Source of the DNA: Ceratorhiza oryzae-sativae
Taxonomy: Eukaryota; Basidiomycota; Agaricomycetes; Cantharellales; Ceratobasidiaceae
Direction of reading: 5' to 3'
DNA length: 64,000 bases
Assembly (NCBI GenBank): GCA_030998015.1
Contig: JARWMV010000246.1
Span: forward strand, 124,001-188,000
Shown here: in pieces, positions 1 to 12,012 of the stretch
Layout of the letters: every line of letters starts with the position of its first letter
Numbering within the stretch: the stretch's first letter is position 1
Made by a program: the position numbers and the translations under genes
Notes under the pieces: generated by a model
What the model was told of the DNA's origin: nothing
Databases searched by the model: none
The model's input: only the letters and a program-made list of their open reading frames with translations

Positions 1-1992
1 GTCAGCTTATGGTCCAAGCCGACAAAGGTGATGAGTCCTCACATGGGTATTCTAGCCCAGCTGGTAGTGGGTGTCATTTCTGGCGCCGTCGTGGGGAGGG
101 ATGAGATAGTCGAGAAGAATGCGGCCAAGATCCTTTGGAAGAACATAGTTGCTTCGAGGGTAATGGCAGCTTCAGAGGACTTGAGCACCGCTGTCCACGT
201 TTATATAGCTCCCGCTGCTGGCCCAAAAGAAAAAGAAAAAGAAAAAAAGCGGGCATGAGGGATGAGCAAGGCGAAATGGGCGCATACACTCACGTGAGAG
301 GCTCGGCTTGTCTGGACGTGGAAGGCAGTCTGCGCACGGTGTGTACACTAGACCGTGCAGTTGGAAGTCCGCCGCACTCCGCCGTTGAGCCGATGTTTCA
401 ATTCGGCAGGTTATCTTGGCGAGCTCCCCTGACGGCAATCCGGCTGGACCTATGACGCGTGGCTGGTCGCCACCCCCGGGGGATTTGACTTGCCCGCTCT
501 TCACTCTGCGTTTCTTTCATCTGGTCAAAAAAATCTTAAATTGATACTTGCTAAATGTGAGTTGGGATCAGTATGTAAAGGGCAAAGCGTTGGATCTACC
601 CACGCCTGAATAATTGGCCTATCGGCGGACTAGAGCATAGGGGAGTATTCCCGCTCCATTCGGTGATTACGTCCACTACCAAAGGGTGCGAAACATATAG
701 GAGACCGCGAATGATTCCTTACGTTGTACTATGGTATTCGAGCACCCTAGCAGTGATAAGGCTGAGGTGGTATAAATGGAAGCGATAAAGCGGTCTTTGT
801 TAATATCTCAATAAAACTTCCGACTAAGACTTCAGTCACTCAATTGATCATCACCGTTCTTTGCATTGCTACTCCGTCTCCTCGTGACCTTGATGTATGG
901 CCTTATCTTCATACACTAGGAGACGCATGGCTAGGAACACATTATTAGAAAGTAACCAGACTTTAACTTGATGCGCTCCCAGTTTCACCCAATCCGCTAA
1001 GAGACAGCTCACATTGAAGCTTAAGTTCACGAACACCCATAATTTTGTAATGTTGCAATAATGAGTATGTACGAATATCTACTTGTCCTTCACGGATAGG
1101 GGAGTCGAGGCACCGTGAATCTGGACGTCACATGCAACCACTGAATTTGATTATATGAGCTTTATCGACTTACGGGTACAGCATAGCCCTTTCCCCATCA
1201 ATATTTCAAGCCCCTGGCGTCGTGATCATCAAGTCAACCCGTTCTCCGGGTTTACCGTGCACGCGCTCGTGGCGGAAATTTCATTCTTTGTACTCTAGCG
1301 CGCAACTAGCCTTCCAAAAACGATGAGGAGACCAGACCTAATGGGTTATTTAAAACACCCATCATTGCAGATATGTTAAGGTCTACGAGGCATGGGATAC
1401 GAAAACGCCACACATGATCTACGCAAAGCATCAGTATTCTGGAACCAATATCCCTGTGTCGTGTTGTGCTTACACCACGATTGGTTATCAAATATTCCAT
1501 CCGAGTGAAACACCAGACAAGCAAGCAGTCCCACTCGTAAGCTGGAAAACGCCAATCAAGATTGAAACCTCAATAACTATTGAGATTTTCACTCACGGCT
1601 AGGGATACACATCATTCGTTAACGTACAGTACCTCGACAGCCCAACTATACTCCGAATAACTCAGTTACAATATTGATGTAAATCGGACTGTCAAGGCTG
1701 GCTCCACGGGCCGTAGGAGCGTGGGTGACAATGGCCTTGTAGAGGAGGAATGCGGGGCCAAGGATAGCTAAGATCATAGTTTAAAACACGGTCAAGATCA
1801 ATTAACCAAACACACATACTCTAAAAAGCGACAATAAGCAGAGTCGGAATCGCATGATTCCTTGTCACAAACATCTGAGCTCGTTAGCATCAAAGCGTTC
1901 AGAACGCCACACGGGCGCTTGTATCCAATCTGTCCGCCTTGAGATGCACGCACACCCTCAAGCTGTTCGTCAGAAGTCCGCTTCACTTTGCC
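1..1992. other. No supported gene; intergenic
   Basis: I find no frame with family resemblance or consistent splice structure across this stretch. Short open frames exist on both strands, but none extends through plausible 50-60 nt introns. An A-rich tract near 228-250 encodes only a lysine/glutamate run in one frame. A methionine and possible donor site on the minus strand near 30-100 could belong to a gene that continues beyond the window start, but too little is visible. Confidence 0.5.
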
Positions 1993-2585
1993 ATGGCGCG
2001 TACGAATGCGACCACTGTCACGGACCAGCCGCGACCTGTGTGCTCCTTGAGAGATCCGTATGGTTCGTCTAACGACGAAGAACTAGGTAGTCCAAAGTAC
2101 AACCATGAAGCTACGCATCTCGTTAAAGAGGTGTTTCCGACCCTAACGCGAAAAAGCAGCGCTATCGACCTGGAGGTTTCCTCCGACTCGGAATCACAGA
2201 CGGTGAGCACAAGTTGACGAGTCGATCTAGAAGAAGCGCTCCGCAGCGTAGCAAAGAGGGAGACGGCAGCAAGTGCTAGAGTCCTCAGTCTTCTCGTAGA
2301 AAACCTAATGACAATAGCCAAAGTAGCGTTGAATGAGAACCCGATTTGACTAAATTAGTAAATTGGAATATCAGCGCCCACGATGTTTTGTAAATCTCAC
2401 CTTCAGGCTCAGATATCACTTCCAGTGCCCCATCTCAGAGCTCCAACAACGTTCTGGGCGAGGTTCAGAAACGATTCTCCCACACTGAACTCTTACACAA
2501 CCTAGGCGGGGATAAGGCTAACGACAGGTTATCCGCGAGTCACTTGAGTCCCGTGACGACAAATAAACACCCCTTGTCCAATTAG
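1993..2585 (+). CDS. Small three-exon hypothetical protein (about 140 aa), disordered
   Basis: Function is not recognised. The start lies in a good Kozak context (GCCATGG). The exons I infer are 1993-2202, 2289-2322 and 2407-2585, with GT-AG introns of 86 and 84 nt; the exons add to 423 nt, a whole number of codons, and the join between exons 2 and 3 reads smoothly through a serine/glutamine-rich stretch. The product is about 140 residues, with a serine/aspartate-rich middle (SSDSESQT) and a C-terminal half containing VLGEVQKRFSHTELL, the only part that looks able to form a helix. There is no signal peptide or membrane segment. Most of the gene is in exons too short to stand out as open frames. 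The sequence shows coding-like composition and clean splice phases; the gene call itself is inference. Confidence 0.5.
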
Positions 2586-2807
2586 TCAGCGATTCGAGGG
2601 TGTGCAAAGCGAAGTCTAACGTCGAGCGGCCGTTTCTTGCATATCAATTAATTGATTAATACCTAGTGTGAGTCTATACGATGCCAGTTATAAAATAAAG
2701 ATATAGGAATCAGCCCCCAACGTAATCATCGCTACTGCCACTATCATCCCCACTATCTTGAGGTGCTTGGGGAGCTGGGCTCGGTACTTTTATGCGCGGT
2801 CGCAACC

Positions 2808-5800
2808 TCAGTTTCTTTGGGACAGGCGCCTCAGCCTCTTGCTCTCCACTCTCTTCTCCTCCTGAAACGAATTCTTCCCCTTCTTCCTCTTCGGTCGTGA
2901 CACTGGCCTTTCCACGTCCTCTGCCTCTGCCTCTGGTACCCCCCTTCCTCGACCGGCTCCACGCTTGCCACGAGCGGAGCTTCCTACAGTTCGCTTACGC
3001 TTGGGTCCGCTAGCCTTTGTCTCCAAGTCTGAGTCTTGAGGTTCCGCTCTGGCGACAGCGCCATCGGCGTTGTCTTTGCCTTTTCCTTTGGTACGTGGCC
3101 CTAGTTTCTTCTTGGGCTTGTCGTTGCCACTGGCGGCATCGTTATCTTCATCGTCGATATCCTCTCCGGCTTTACGCGCACGGTATTCAGCGACTACTTG
3201 TTGTAGGCGCTTCGATGCATAAGCCTGTCGTTTCCTAGGAGCATGCGTCGCACCACCGGAAGAACCAGCCCCAGAGGTTTCAATGAATGAGGACAATGTG
3301 CCCTGTCTGTTCGTACCAGTGGCCTGTGTATAGGGAATTTGTGGGTGGCTAGCCTAAACTCATAATTCGGCCACTTACACTAGAGCGCTGTGTCATTCGT
3401 CGGATAATAGGCAATAAAGTCTCATCAACCTTGCTTGCGCTCCATGAAAGTTCTTCGGCAAGGAACCTGTCACCTCAAATCAGTAGCCAAGCTATAATAA
3501 CGCACAACTAAACTCACTGTCGTAGCCCATCAAGGTCAGGCAACCCCCATTCAAACTTCTCTTGAGACTGATCAACCGTAGGGTCCAGGTATGCTTCACG
3601 CTGTGCGTCTGTGAGCCAAGAACACAAGCTATATGCGCCTAATTAAGACTCACGACCTTCGGATTCGGCCACTCTTCTGTCAGGTGCAAGTTTTAAACTT
3701 CTTCTTCTGTTTTCCCAAACAGTATGAGACCTTGATCATGAAACCAGTGGGAAACTTACAAAGCGCTTCCTGAAAGCCGTTCTCAAATCCACTTCAGTAT
3801 CCTTCCCAACCTGAACCTTTCTCCACCACTTTCTAAATTCCGTCAGCCCGTCCTTGCCTGGAAATTCTCTCATGATTTCCATCGCAACGACTGGGCCTAC
3901 GCCAGGCAAGCCCTCTGTATAGTCACTCCCAAGCAAATACGCCAGTCCGATCAACGTCTCCCGGTCCAGGCCAAGCTCTCGCTCCAAGTCGGCAGAAAAG
4001 AAACATTCGACGGTTTTGCTCTGATTGAACATATTTCGAAATACCTTGCCTGCGCCAAACAAGAAAACATCCGAATCGTCCGTGATCACACCCTCAACCA
4101 GCCCATGCCGTGCCAGAAACGCACATTGAGCCTCAGCTTCCATGGGTGCGTTTACAAATGGTACGCCGAACAGCCTAAGCAACACTTGGATCTGAGCGCT
4201 CATTTGAGCGGTTACATCCTCGGCATCGCGCAACGCTGCCGCGCGTTCCTTTCGAAGGGCGGCAATCTCCGCATCGAGCGACTCGCGCATTGATTCATAG
4301 GATTTGTTCTGGAGGGTAGACATGAAAGTCGCGTGATCTTCACTTTCAGCCTGAGCTCGAATTGGCGCGAACGAGTAGAGTCGTAGTCTGGTTCAGTGTA
4401 CACAGGAACCATCACAGGCGATTGTCCACCTGAGGGGCTAGGTGAGCGAGACCAGGCGATTGGCTCATCATTGTCTTCGTCAGAGAGCTCCAGAAAGATC
4501 AGTTCTCCAGATTCATCTTGCGCAACTGGCTTGTGCAACTTCTCGGTTATCAATCTCGTCTAGCTCGCGCCCCCAATCTGTGTGGCGTCACCAATATCTT
4601 GAGTTAACCTGCCAAAACATCGCGTTTTGGGGCCGCCGAGACGTCCACAGTAGGCGCTCTAGTGAACCACGATGCATGGTTGTGGTCTTGGCAGTCGTCT
4701 CATCCCAGTCTTCGACGTAGAAGGAATTTCACGGAGCTTTTCTGCAGGATCTTCGCCCAAATCTGACTCGCCCGGGTTGTCTGCACCTGGAGTGATGGGG
4801 TTCCAAGAAGGCTCTGGGCTGGCCGCTCCGGTCTTGGACGTAGGCTTCGTAGCAGGCAACTCATCAAAAGCCACTCGATTTGCTATAACCGTAGATCCAA
4901 CGTTTAAGGATTCTTGGTCGGACTCTCCTGATTTGCCGCTAGATTCTTCCCAACTGGATCCCTGGCAGCTTTCTTCTCGAGTAGAGCGACACTCGGGGAG
5001 AACAACGCCCTAACCCCAGGCAGCCTATCCTCGCCCTTCTTCACAGGTGAGCCCCCAGTCCCAGCCCCGCTAGTGCTCTGATACGGAGCCAGGATTGTTG
5101 CCAATCTTGAAGGAAGCTGTATCTCTTCTTGCTCTCCTTCATCTTCGTCGCCCGAAGACAACAAGGCTTGAGCGAGTTCGCGCCTAGTCGAATGTGTACG
5201 CGAGACGTCGGTTCTTCCGCAGGTGTGCCTTTGGGCCTTTCAGCAGAAGTCGACACGGATGTGGAGGGCATAGGCAATCGAGTAGGCGTAGAGAAGGTCT
5301 TGGCCGGCTGGGGTTCCTCAAAATCTTCCCATTCTACATCTGGTTCTTTGAGGCCAATAGGAGGGCGGGATGTCGAAGGTCACCTCTTCCATGTCCATGT
5401 CGTCTTCGTCTTCGCCAGCATCCACTAGCTGAGGTGGCGAGGATGATTCGTCATGTGGGCGATCTTCCTTCCGCTCACCAGGTAGCAGCTCCATGGACGT
5501 CCAAGTAGTCCAGTCGACTCGCCAAATATGCCAGTCGAAGCTCCAAAGATGCTGGCAAGCACACTAAACGAGCCTGACCCGGACCCAACCCCAGTTCTGG
5601 GTATATTAGATTCAAGCGACAACGCCATTGCACGTTGTATGTCGTCTTCTTCATCCGCGTTCACCTCGTATTCGGCAAGAGAAGCGTTCATCGCAAGCTG
5701 AAGCTGGAGATCATCTTCATCCTCGTCCATATCAGACTCGGTTTCCACCTCTTTGCCTTTGCCTTTGTCGACAAGAGTCGGGGTATACCCTACTTATTTT

Positions 5801-7271
5801 TGGTAGTGAGAGGAGCGAGGTGTTTACGGGTATCTCGTTTCGCCAACCCGCAAGGGCGTTGTCCCGCTTGAATTCTCGCCAATCCGGGTCCGGTGTAGCG
5901 CCAATCTGAGACCTAGGCAAACGCTCTTTAGTGTCAAACATGTCAAGGGCGGAAACCGACTGACCGACCAGGAATAACCACGTCCTCCCATACATCTCCG
6001 ATCTTGTGTCGAACGAATCATCGCCTTCGCCATCATCGTCTTCTTCCACCACAATCGGCTTTTCAGCCGTATTTCCTTCAGTTCTCATACCCAAAGTAAA
6101 CCCTCCGTCAGCTCCTTCGTTCCTGACGAGTACATACTCTCTGTTCTTCTCGCTCGCAATTTTGACAGGCACGACTACCCCTCCGTTTCCTGTCCCGACA
6201 ATATTGAGCGTGCTCAATACCTCCTGCGTCAATCTGTTCCGCTGCCCCAGATTCTTGATCTGCGCCTTGCTAAAATCCATAGACGACTTGCTCTCCCTCA
6301 ACATCTTTTGTAGCCGTCTGTGAGAGGTTGTACGCGACTTGAGCCTGAGTTCACCGAGGATTTCGTATTGAGCATCGCGGGAAGTTCATGGAACTCTGGG
6401 TCATCGGGTCGAAGGTGCGAGATATAGGCTCTGAGTTCCTCGTCTGTCGCAAGACGAGGATCGTTGGGTGCTGTTCGCGCGTCTATTGAGGTTTCAAGCT
6501 CTGGGAGCCGGTATGGGTCGTGTTCTTGAAAGGTCCTCCTTTTAGGAGGTGATGGGTTCTTTTTGGTAGATGGTGCGGGGCCGAGCTAGAGGGTCTCGCA
6601 GGGGAAGGGTGAGATGGGGCGTTGTGTTTGCCTGGGAGTACGATGGCAGGACCGGAGAGATCTTCTAGGTAGTTGTCATCGTTGTCCAAGGCGGTTTCGG
6701 CCCGTTTTCCTCGAGCTGGAGAAGGATTATTTCCTTTCCTGCGCTGACTTCAGCATGCAATCAGTGTTGCAGCATGCGATATACTTACCTCGCCTGCTCC
6801 TCTGCATGGCGAAGAGCTTCGCGCCTCAGCTGAGCAGCCAAGAGCTTCTCCGCAACCTTGGCGTGACTTGTAGCTGCGCCACTCTTGCGTTTCCTGCGTT
6901 CATTCTAAGTAAAACATTAGTGTGGCAGACCGGGGCTAGTCATTCACAGGTTGCTCACAATTGTATTCCTTTTCAAGACGGGAGCACCTCCGTCAAATAC
7001 AAAAACCGGTTTGATACCGTAGAACAAGAGCTTGGATATTCGGCGAAGAAAACCAAGAATGTGTGCGTTGACCAGCGCACGGCCATCCTTGTCCCGCATC
7101 GTGGCCTGAAACTGGTAGAGCCATATGCTGGAGTCGATCGCCAGAATCTTTCCTTCCAATGTTTCTAGGCTGGAGGAAAATTAGATGTGTTTTGGCGAGA
7201 ACCAGCTATTTGTCTTACGGAACTGGTCTCCCCACCGGGTTGAGGAGAGTCCAGAGCTGCTTGACACCCAT
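2808..7271 (-). CDS. RAD2: XPG/Rad2-family DNA repair endonuclease
   Basis: Structure-specific 5'-flap/bubble endonuclease that makes the 3' incision in nucleotide excision repair, acting in the nucleus with TFIIH. The start MGVKQLWTLLNPVGRPVP is the canonical N-terminus; a 50-nt intron follows, then LAIDSSIWLYQF and KPVFVFDGGAP with the N-domain metal-binding Asp residues. After a long acidic spacer (about 6.9-4.5 kb), typical of Rad2/XPG rather than FEN1, the I domain follows near 4.2-3.75 kb: APMEAEAQCAF (Glu), GVITDDSDVFLFG (Asp pair) and the helix-hairpin-helix LLGSDYTEGLPGVGP. An intron ending near 4343 rejoins the spacer to the I domain in frame. The tail is basic and rich in Lys/Arg, suiting nuclear localisation, and contains QGTLSSFI, which resembles a PCNA-interacting box. 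It reads away from the 7.5-kb candidate gene. Exact exon count in the spacer is uncertain. Confidence 0.93.
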
Positions 7272-7547
7272 GGCGATGTGGTGGCGGGCCGATCCCAACC
7301 ATGGAGCGTCACGCTCATCATGACTCGCTGCACGTGATGGGCACAGCCCCTGATCAGGCCCTGACGCTAATTTGATAAGACACCTGATCATCAATGGACC
7401 ATTCGGCGGCTGCCGTCAGTAATTACTGAAGACCCTCTCCTCCGCACAAACTCGTCGTACCTCTTCAAGTACAGTAAGCCATTTCGTATATTTATCTCAT
7501 ATGCGATTGCCAATGCGTAACTCCAACACTCAGGCAAGTTAGTTAAA

Positions 7548-8040
7548 ATGGCAGCGGAGCTAACCCCACCGATTGAGTTTACCCTGCCCCTTACATGGGC
7601 AATCCGCTTAGGGATTGTGAAGTTATTAGTATATCACGATCAACACGCAACTCCCACTTGCATTGTTTACATACACAGCGAGTTTCAGTCTTCCCTCCCT
7701 CAATGGGCGCCTGTTTTCTAACCCCGAGCGAGTGCTCGCAAATCGCGAATACCGTTTAGTAGTGCTTGGATTCAAAAATACACATGCCATTTGGGACCGT
7801 ATATGACTGATCACAGTCTGCAGTGCGTTGCATATTGGGCAGGAAAAAGGCGATTCATTTTGTGTTCCAGACAGCGTCACATTCTCCATGACATACCATC
7901 GCGCTGGCAACGGCGATCTAGGCCCGGACGATATGATCAACTACCTTGCCTTAAACACTGTTCGGGTCGCTGGTCAAATATTTCAAGCTAGCCCCGCCCT
8001 CGAAGCTCTGCCTGCGATAGCACATCCCCGAACAACATGA
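7548..8040 (+). CDS. Unresolved coding-like stretch, possible small gene
   Basis: Not recognised. Two blocks have coding-like composition: about 7680-7789 (reading ...NGRLFSNPERVLANREYRLV...) and 7841-8040 (reading ...DSFCVPDSVTFSMTYHRAGN...), ending in TGA. A 51-nt GT-AG intron at about 7790-7840 joins them in phase. Upstream, an ATG at 7548 opens a frame (MAAELTPPIEF...) that does not join the second block in phase unless one base is missing, for example in the GGG run near 7609-7611. That would match a recurring pattern elsewhere in this window, but the call is weak. No signal peptide or domain is visible. It is divergent from the XPG gene, whose start lies 277 bp away. It could equally be a decayed gene. 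Confidence 0.3.
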
Positions 8041-9092
8041 TTGGTGTACTGGATGCGATTCAATCTGAGTTGGCTATGGCGATCTGGGTTAGGAAGGCTG
8101 TTTACGTCCATTCCAATTGTACGTACAAGGCGATGAATGTTATAGAGTGGGCTGCTGGGTCTGTGTGCACGTCTGGCAACGATTCTAGAGCGTTGGATAC
8201 CCCCTGTAACGGTGTCACAGATCTGAACAGGGTCATTAGGCAGTGCGAGACATGAGGTGGTGTCAACCAGCAATCTCCTTCTTCTCTGGTGGTCACATCA
8301 GCACTTGCTGAACTATTCTTCAGTGTTGGCTTCAGTAATTTGTCTCCAACACTACAGAAAAAGTCAACCGTGTTGCTACTGACTGCGGTATTCGTCGGTA
8401 TGTCAAGATGGTGAATGTGTAGTAGGCTTTGGTTTTTCTAACAATAATTGTATCAACAGCAACAACACTTAGTGTAATCTATAGTATCTTTGAGGTTGTT
8501 ATGCCCAAAGTTGAAAGGGGGTATGTCAGACTGTTTGAAGGAGACTAGTTAACCCTAATGATGGTAATTTACATTTCCTTTCGTTTTTCAACTTCGTACT
8601 CCAATTCGTCGATCCCGTTCTAGAAGATCAACAAGAAACCATCGATCTCATGAAAGAAAGAACGTCTCGCCAAGCGTCCGAAACGGTATATAATCCCTGA
8701 AGTGCTGGTATGCCTATATGCCCAACCTCAAGATTCATAGAGACATATTACGACTCTGCCTTTATAAGAATCCCTGATAGGGTCGATAAATATGAATACC
8801 CATACTCGAGGGAATATCCACCCGTTGCTGCTAACACGTACATCCGGTCAACTCATGGTGAATAAAGTAATTTAACAATCAAAATATAGATGGCCTTTGG
8901 AAATTTTATACAGGGGTGTTTTTTTGTGCACATGTTGGGCAGCAATTCTATTGTATCACATAGGGTTTGAACTGATCGCCAAACGAGCACTCGGAATTGA
9001 CCTTATTTGGTTGGCAATTCGATCCAGCATGGTTTAGCGCTGACGCGTCCTTCCCAAGAGGCACCGCCTGACTACAACCACTAACACCCATC
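8041..9092. other. Intergenic; nothing recognised
   Basis: AT-rich stretch of about 1 kb upstream of RPT6. Only short unrelated open frames are present. It presumably contains the RPT6 promoter; a TACAACCACTAACACCCATC stretch directly precedes its start codon. No tRNA-like structure or repeat was noticed. Confidence 0.5.
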
Positions 9093-10571
9093 ATGCCAAC
9101 TGCTGTTGCCCCACCTCGCACTGGAGGGAGCGTCAAATCTTATTACCAGGCCAAGATAGAGGCGGCAGAACACTTGATTAATGTGAAGACACAGAACCTG
9201 CGCCGGTTGGAGGCTCAGAGGAATAAGCTCAATGCGAGAGGTCCGTGCGTTCTTTAAACGTAGGGAGAGCCAGTCTTATATTTAATTCTAGTGAGACTCT
9301 TGCGAGAAGAGCTTCAGTTGTTGTCCGAGCCCGGATCGTATGTCGGAGAGGTGGTAAAAGTGATGGGCAAGAACAAGGTGCTGGTGAAGGTACAACCCGA
9401 GGGAAAGTACAGTGCGTTTCCCCCCGTCTTTGACCATAATCAACAACAGCAATTAATCAACTATTCTAGTCGTTGACATCGACTCGGACATCGACATTTC
9501 TACCATTACGCCTACATTACGCGTCGCCCTTCGATCTGATTCGTACCAAATCCACAAAGTCCTCCCAAACAAGGTCGACCCGCTCGTCTCACTCATGATG
9601 GTTGAAAAAGTTCCAGACAGTACCTACGATATGGTCGGTGGTCTAGACAAGCAAATCAAAGAGATCAAGGAGGTCATCGAATTGCCCGTCAAGCACCCGG
9701 AGCTGTTTGAATCACTCGGAATAGCACAACCCAAGGGCGTGTTGCTCTACGGGCCTCCTGGAACGGGAAAGACGCTTTTGGCGCGCGCTGTTGCCCATCA
9801 CACGGATTGCCGTTTCATCCGAGTGTCTGGAAGTGAGCTTGTGCAAAAGTATATTGGAGAGGGCTCTAGGATGGTACGCGAGCTGTTCGTGATGGCGCGT
9901 GAGCATGCGCCGAGTATCATCTTCATGGACGAAATCGATTCGATCGGTAGCTCTCGTGGAGAAGGTGGCAGCGGAAGTGGCGACTCTGAGGTGCAGAGGA
10001 CCATGCTTGAGCTGTTGAATCAGCTTGATGGGTTCGAGCCGACAAAGAATATCAAGGTTATCATGGCCACGAACCGTATTGGTAAATCCTTGCTATTCAG
10101 GTTTAAGCCTTTCTGTTAATATTGTGGTTAGATATTCTCGACTCTGCTCTTCTTCGACCTGGTCGTATCGACCGTAAGATTGAGTTCCCGCCCCCAGGCC
10201 CAGAAGCGCGTGTGTCCATTCTTCGTATTCATTCCCGCAAGGTATGGTCTTTATTTGTTGAGTAAATTAAAATTAAGCATTCTCTGCGTAGATGTCCCTG
10301 CAGCGAGGAATCAACTTGCGTGCGCTAGCAGAAAAGATGGGGCAGTGCTCAGGTGCCGAGGTGCGAGGTATCTGCACAGAGGCTGGCATGTATGCACTCC
10401 GTGAGCGCCGCCAGCATGTGACGCAGGAGGACTTCGAGTTTGCGGTCGCTAAGGTGTTTATTTTTTTTTACAAAACATATGGCCTATCTTGCGTTATGCT
10501 GACTACTCTTCCAACAGGTCCTCAAGAAGAACCAGGAGGGCAATACGTCCGTCAGCAAGCTGTTCTCTTAG
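9093..10571 (+). CDS. RPT6: 26S proteasome regulatory ATPase Rpt6 (PSMC5/Sug1)
   Basis: One of six AAA+ ATPases in the base ring of the 19S regulatory particle; it unfolds and translocates ubiquitinated substrates into the 20S core. I place six exons: 9093-9240, 9292-9411, 9470-10081, 10132-10241, 10292-10453 and 10518-10571, with introns of 50-64 nt. They total 1206 nt, giving 401 residues, close to the roughly 405 usual for Rpt6. Visible features are an N-terminal coiled coil ([15 protein letters not shown]), an OB-like segment ([20 protein letters not shown]), the pore loop context [10 protein letters not shown], Walker A GPPGTGKT, Walker B IIFMDEID, the arginine-finger region [10 protein letters not shown], and the C-terminal alpha domain. 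The first intron has a slightly unusual donor (GTCCGT). The product is complete with no broken residues. Confidence 0.97.
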
Positions 10572-10932
10572 TTTCATCGTGTTTATCACTCGTATAAAAT
10601 GCTGTAATCTTATCAATCCAATTTTTCATCACACAATACTTCTTAGTCAAGCAAAGGGTTGTATGGGTGATACTGCCTCTGATGAGTGTAAGGATGGGCA
10701 GTGGTGTGGCGGTAATTCTGTGGCAGTGTGGCTGGGGATCACTCAGCTTCCTCGGTCACCGCGGCACTAGGCCTTTCTTGCTACCTCAACCGCGCTGCAA
10801 CTCGAGCGGTTGGCTCTTCTATAAATCAGATAGACAGTCGAGTCCCTGCTAAATTATTACTCATCGCTTCTTGCGGTTTCTCAGGACCCGCATACGACTA
10901 GCCGACTCTCGCCTTATCTTACGACCTTAACA
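10572..10932. other. Short intergenic region between RPT6 and the cytochrome b5 gene
   Basis: Holds the RPT6 3' region and the promoter of the following co-directional gene. A TATA-like ATAAATC lies about 110 bp upstream of the presumed cytochrome-b5-gene ATG. No other feature seen. Confidence 0.5.
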
Positions 10933-11875
10933 ATGTCCTCCAGCTTCTCAACTGGCTCTTGGCTCCCCTTGTCAATCAGCCGCCTCTAAAAACGGCCACG
11001 GATGATAGCCTTGACTCGGTGCCTAATGTCGAGATCAACGTCTCGGAACCTTCGCCTCCTCCTTCTGAAAATGGACGAGAAGATGATAAAGACGACGACG
11101 CGCCTCCCCCTTTTCCTCTTCCCAACAGCATCCAACGGTCCGGAGGGAGTGCCGCAAGTCTCTCCAGTCAAACTATCACCGTCAACAATGCCACAGGCAC
11201 CGCTTCTCGCCCTCGATCTCGTTCTCCGGATTCTAAACGAATGCCTCCACCTCCAATCCCTACGCGCGTTGCGTCTATGTCCACCAACGGCCTTGTAACC
11301 ATTCCCTCAACTACTTCGTCTGGCCAACAACAGAGCCAACCACCGCGTAGCACAATTACTTTACCTTCCGTCGGTGGCTTGGCATTGCCGCCTTCAACAA
11401 CGGCCCCTATGCCCAATGTCAACAAGAAGGGCAAAGCTCGAGCCAAGGTTGCGCTAGCCCCCGGACATGGTGCACTGGATTGGGCAAAGTTGAAATCCTC
11501 CGGTGCTGACTTGAGAGTGAGCCTCGTTGAAGCTTTTCACCGACTGGGAGCTGTCTAATGGCGTATCAATCCAGGGTGTAACTGAACTTTTGAGGGTAAC
11601 GCCTTCGATGTTGAAGGAGCATCGAACGAGGGATGATGCGTGGTCATCTTTTGGGGGGAAAGTGTATAATATTACCCCATACCTTCCTTATCACCCTGGT
11701 GGTGAGAGGGAGCTTATGCGTGTGGCTGGGCGCGACGGAACAAAGTTGTTTGGTAGGCCAGGTGGCTTCTGTAGCTACGCTCTTGCTAATTATGCCTACA
11801 GCTACCACGCACGCTTGGGTCAACCTAGACTTTATGCTCGATGGGTGTCTCGTGGGATTCTTGGTTCCAGAATAA
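10933..11875 (+). CDS. Cytochrome b5-like heme-binding domain protein
   Basis: A disordered, Ser/Pro-rich N-terminal region is followed by a compact cytochrome-b5 fold, a one-electron carrier that binds heme through two histidines. Exons are 10933-11516, 11575-11752 and 11802-11875. The heme pocket is seen in VYNITPYLPYHPGGE (first axial His in HPGG) and KLFATTHAWVN (second axial His, formed across the last intron). The domain is at the C-terminus, unlike ER-anchored cytochrome b5; an N-terminal LLNWLLAPL stretch is hydrophobic but short. The long frame has no in-frame ATG: the ATG at 10933 is one base out of frame. Adding one C to the CC at 10937-10938 would give MSLQLLNWLLAPLV and make the total coding length divisible by three (837 nt, 278 aa). 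I take this as an assembly indel, though an unseen upstream exon is possible. Converges on the amine oxidase. Confidence 0.8.
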
Positions 11876-12012
11876 CGACAAGGCTCATGATAAGCCCTAA
11901 CGTTCACGACCAATCATGCCTTGCTATAGAAACATACAGAGTAATACAAAATTGTATTTAATATTCACATTTACCCAATTTCCTCCTAATACCCAACGGT
12001 GTTTCTAGTAGA

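Noticed and set aside
1..120. Possible first exon of a minus-strand gene leaving the window at its left edge
   Set aside because: Only an ATG followed by about 35 coding-like bases and a possible GTGAGG donor are visible; not enough to support a gene.
8221..9092. Search for tRNA genes and CRISPR-like arrays
   Set aside because: No cloverleaf-type A/B box pair and no regularly spaced repeats were found here or elsewhere in the window by eye; a tRNA scan was not possible.
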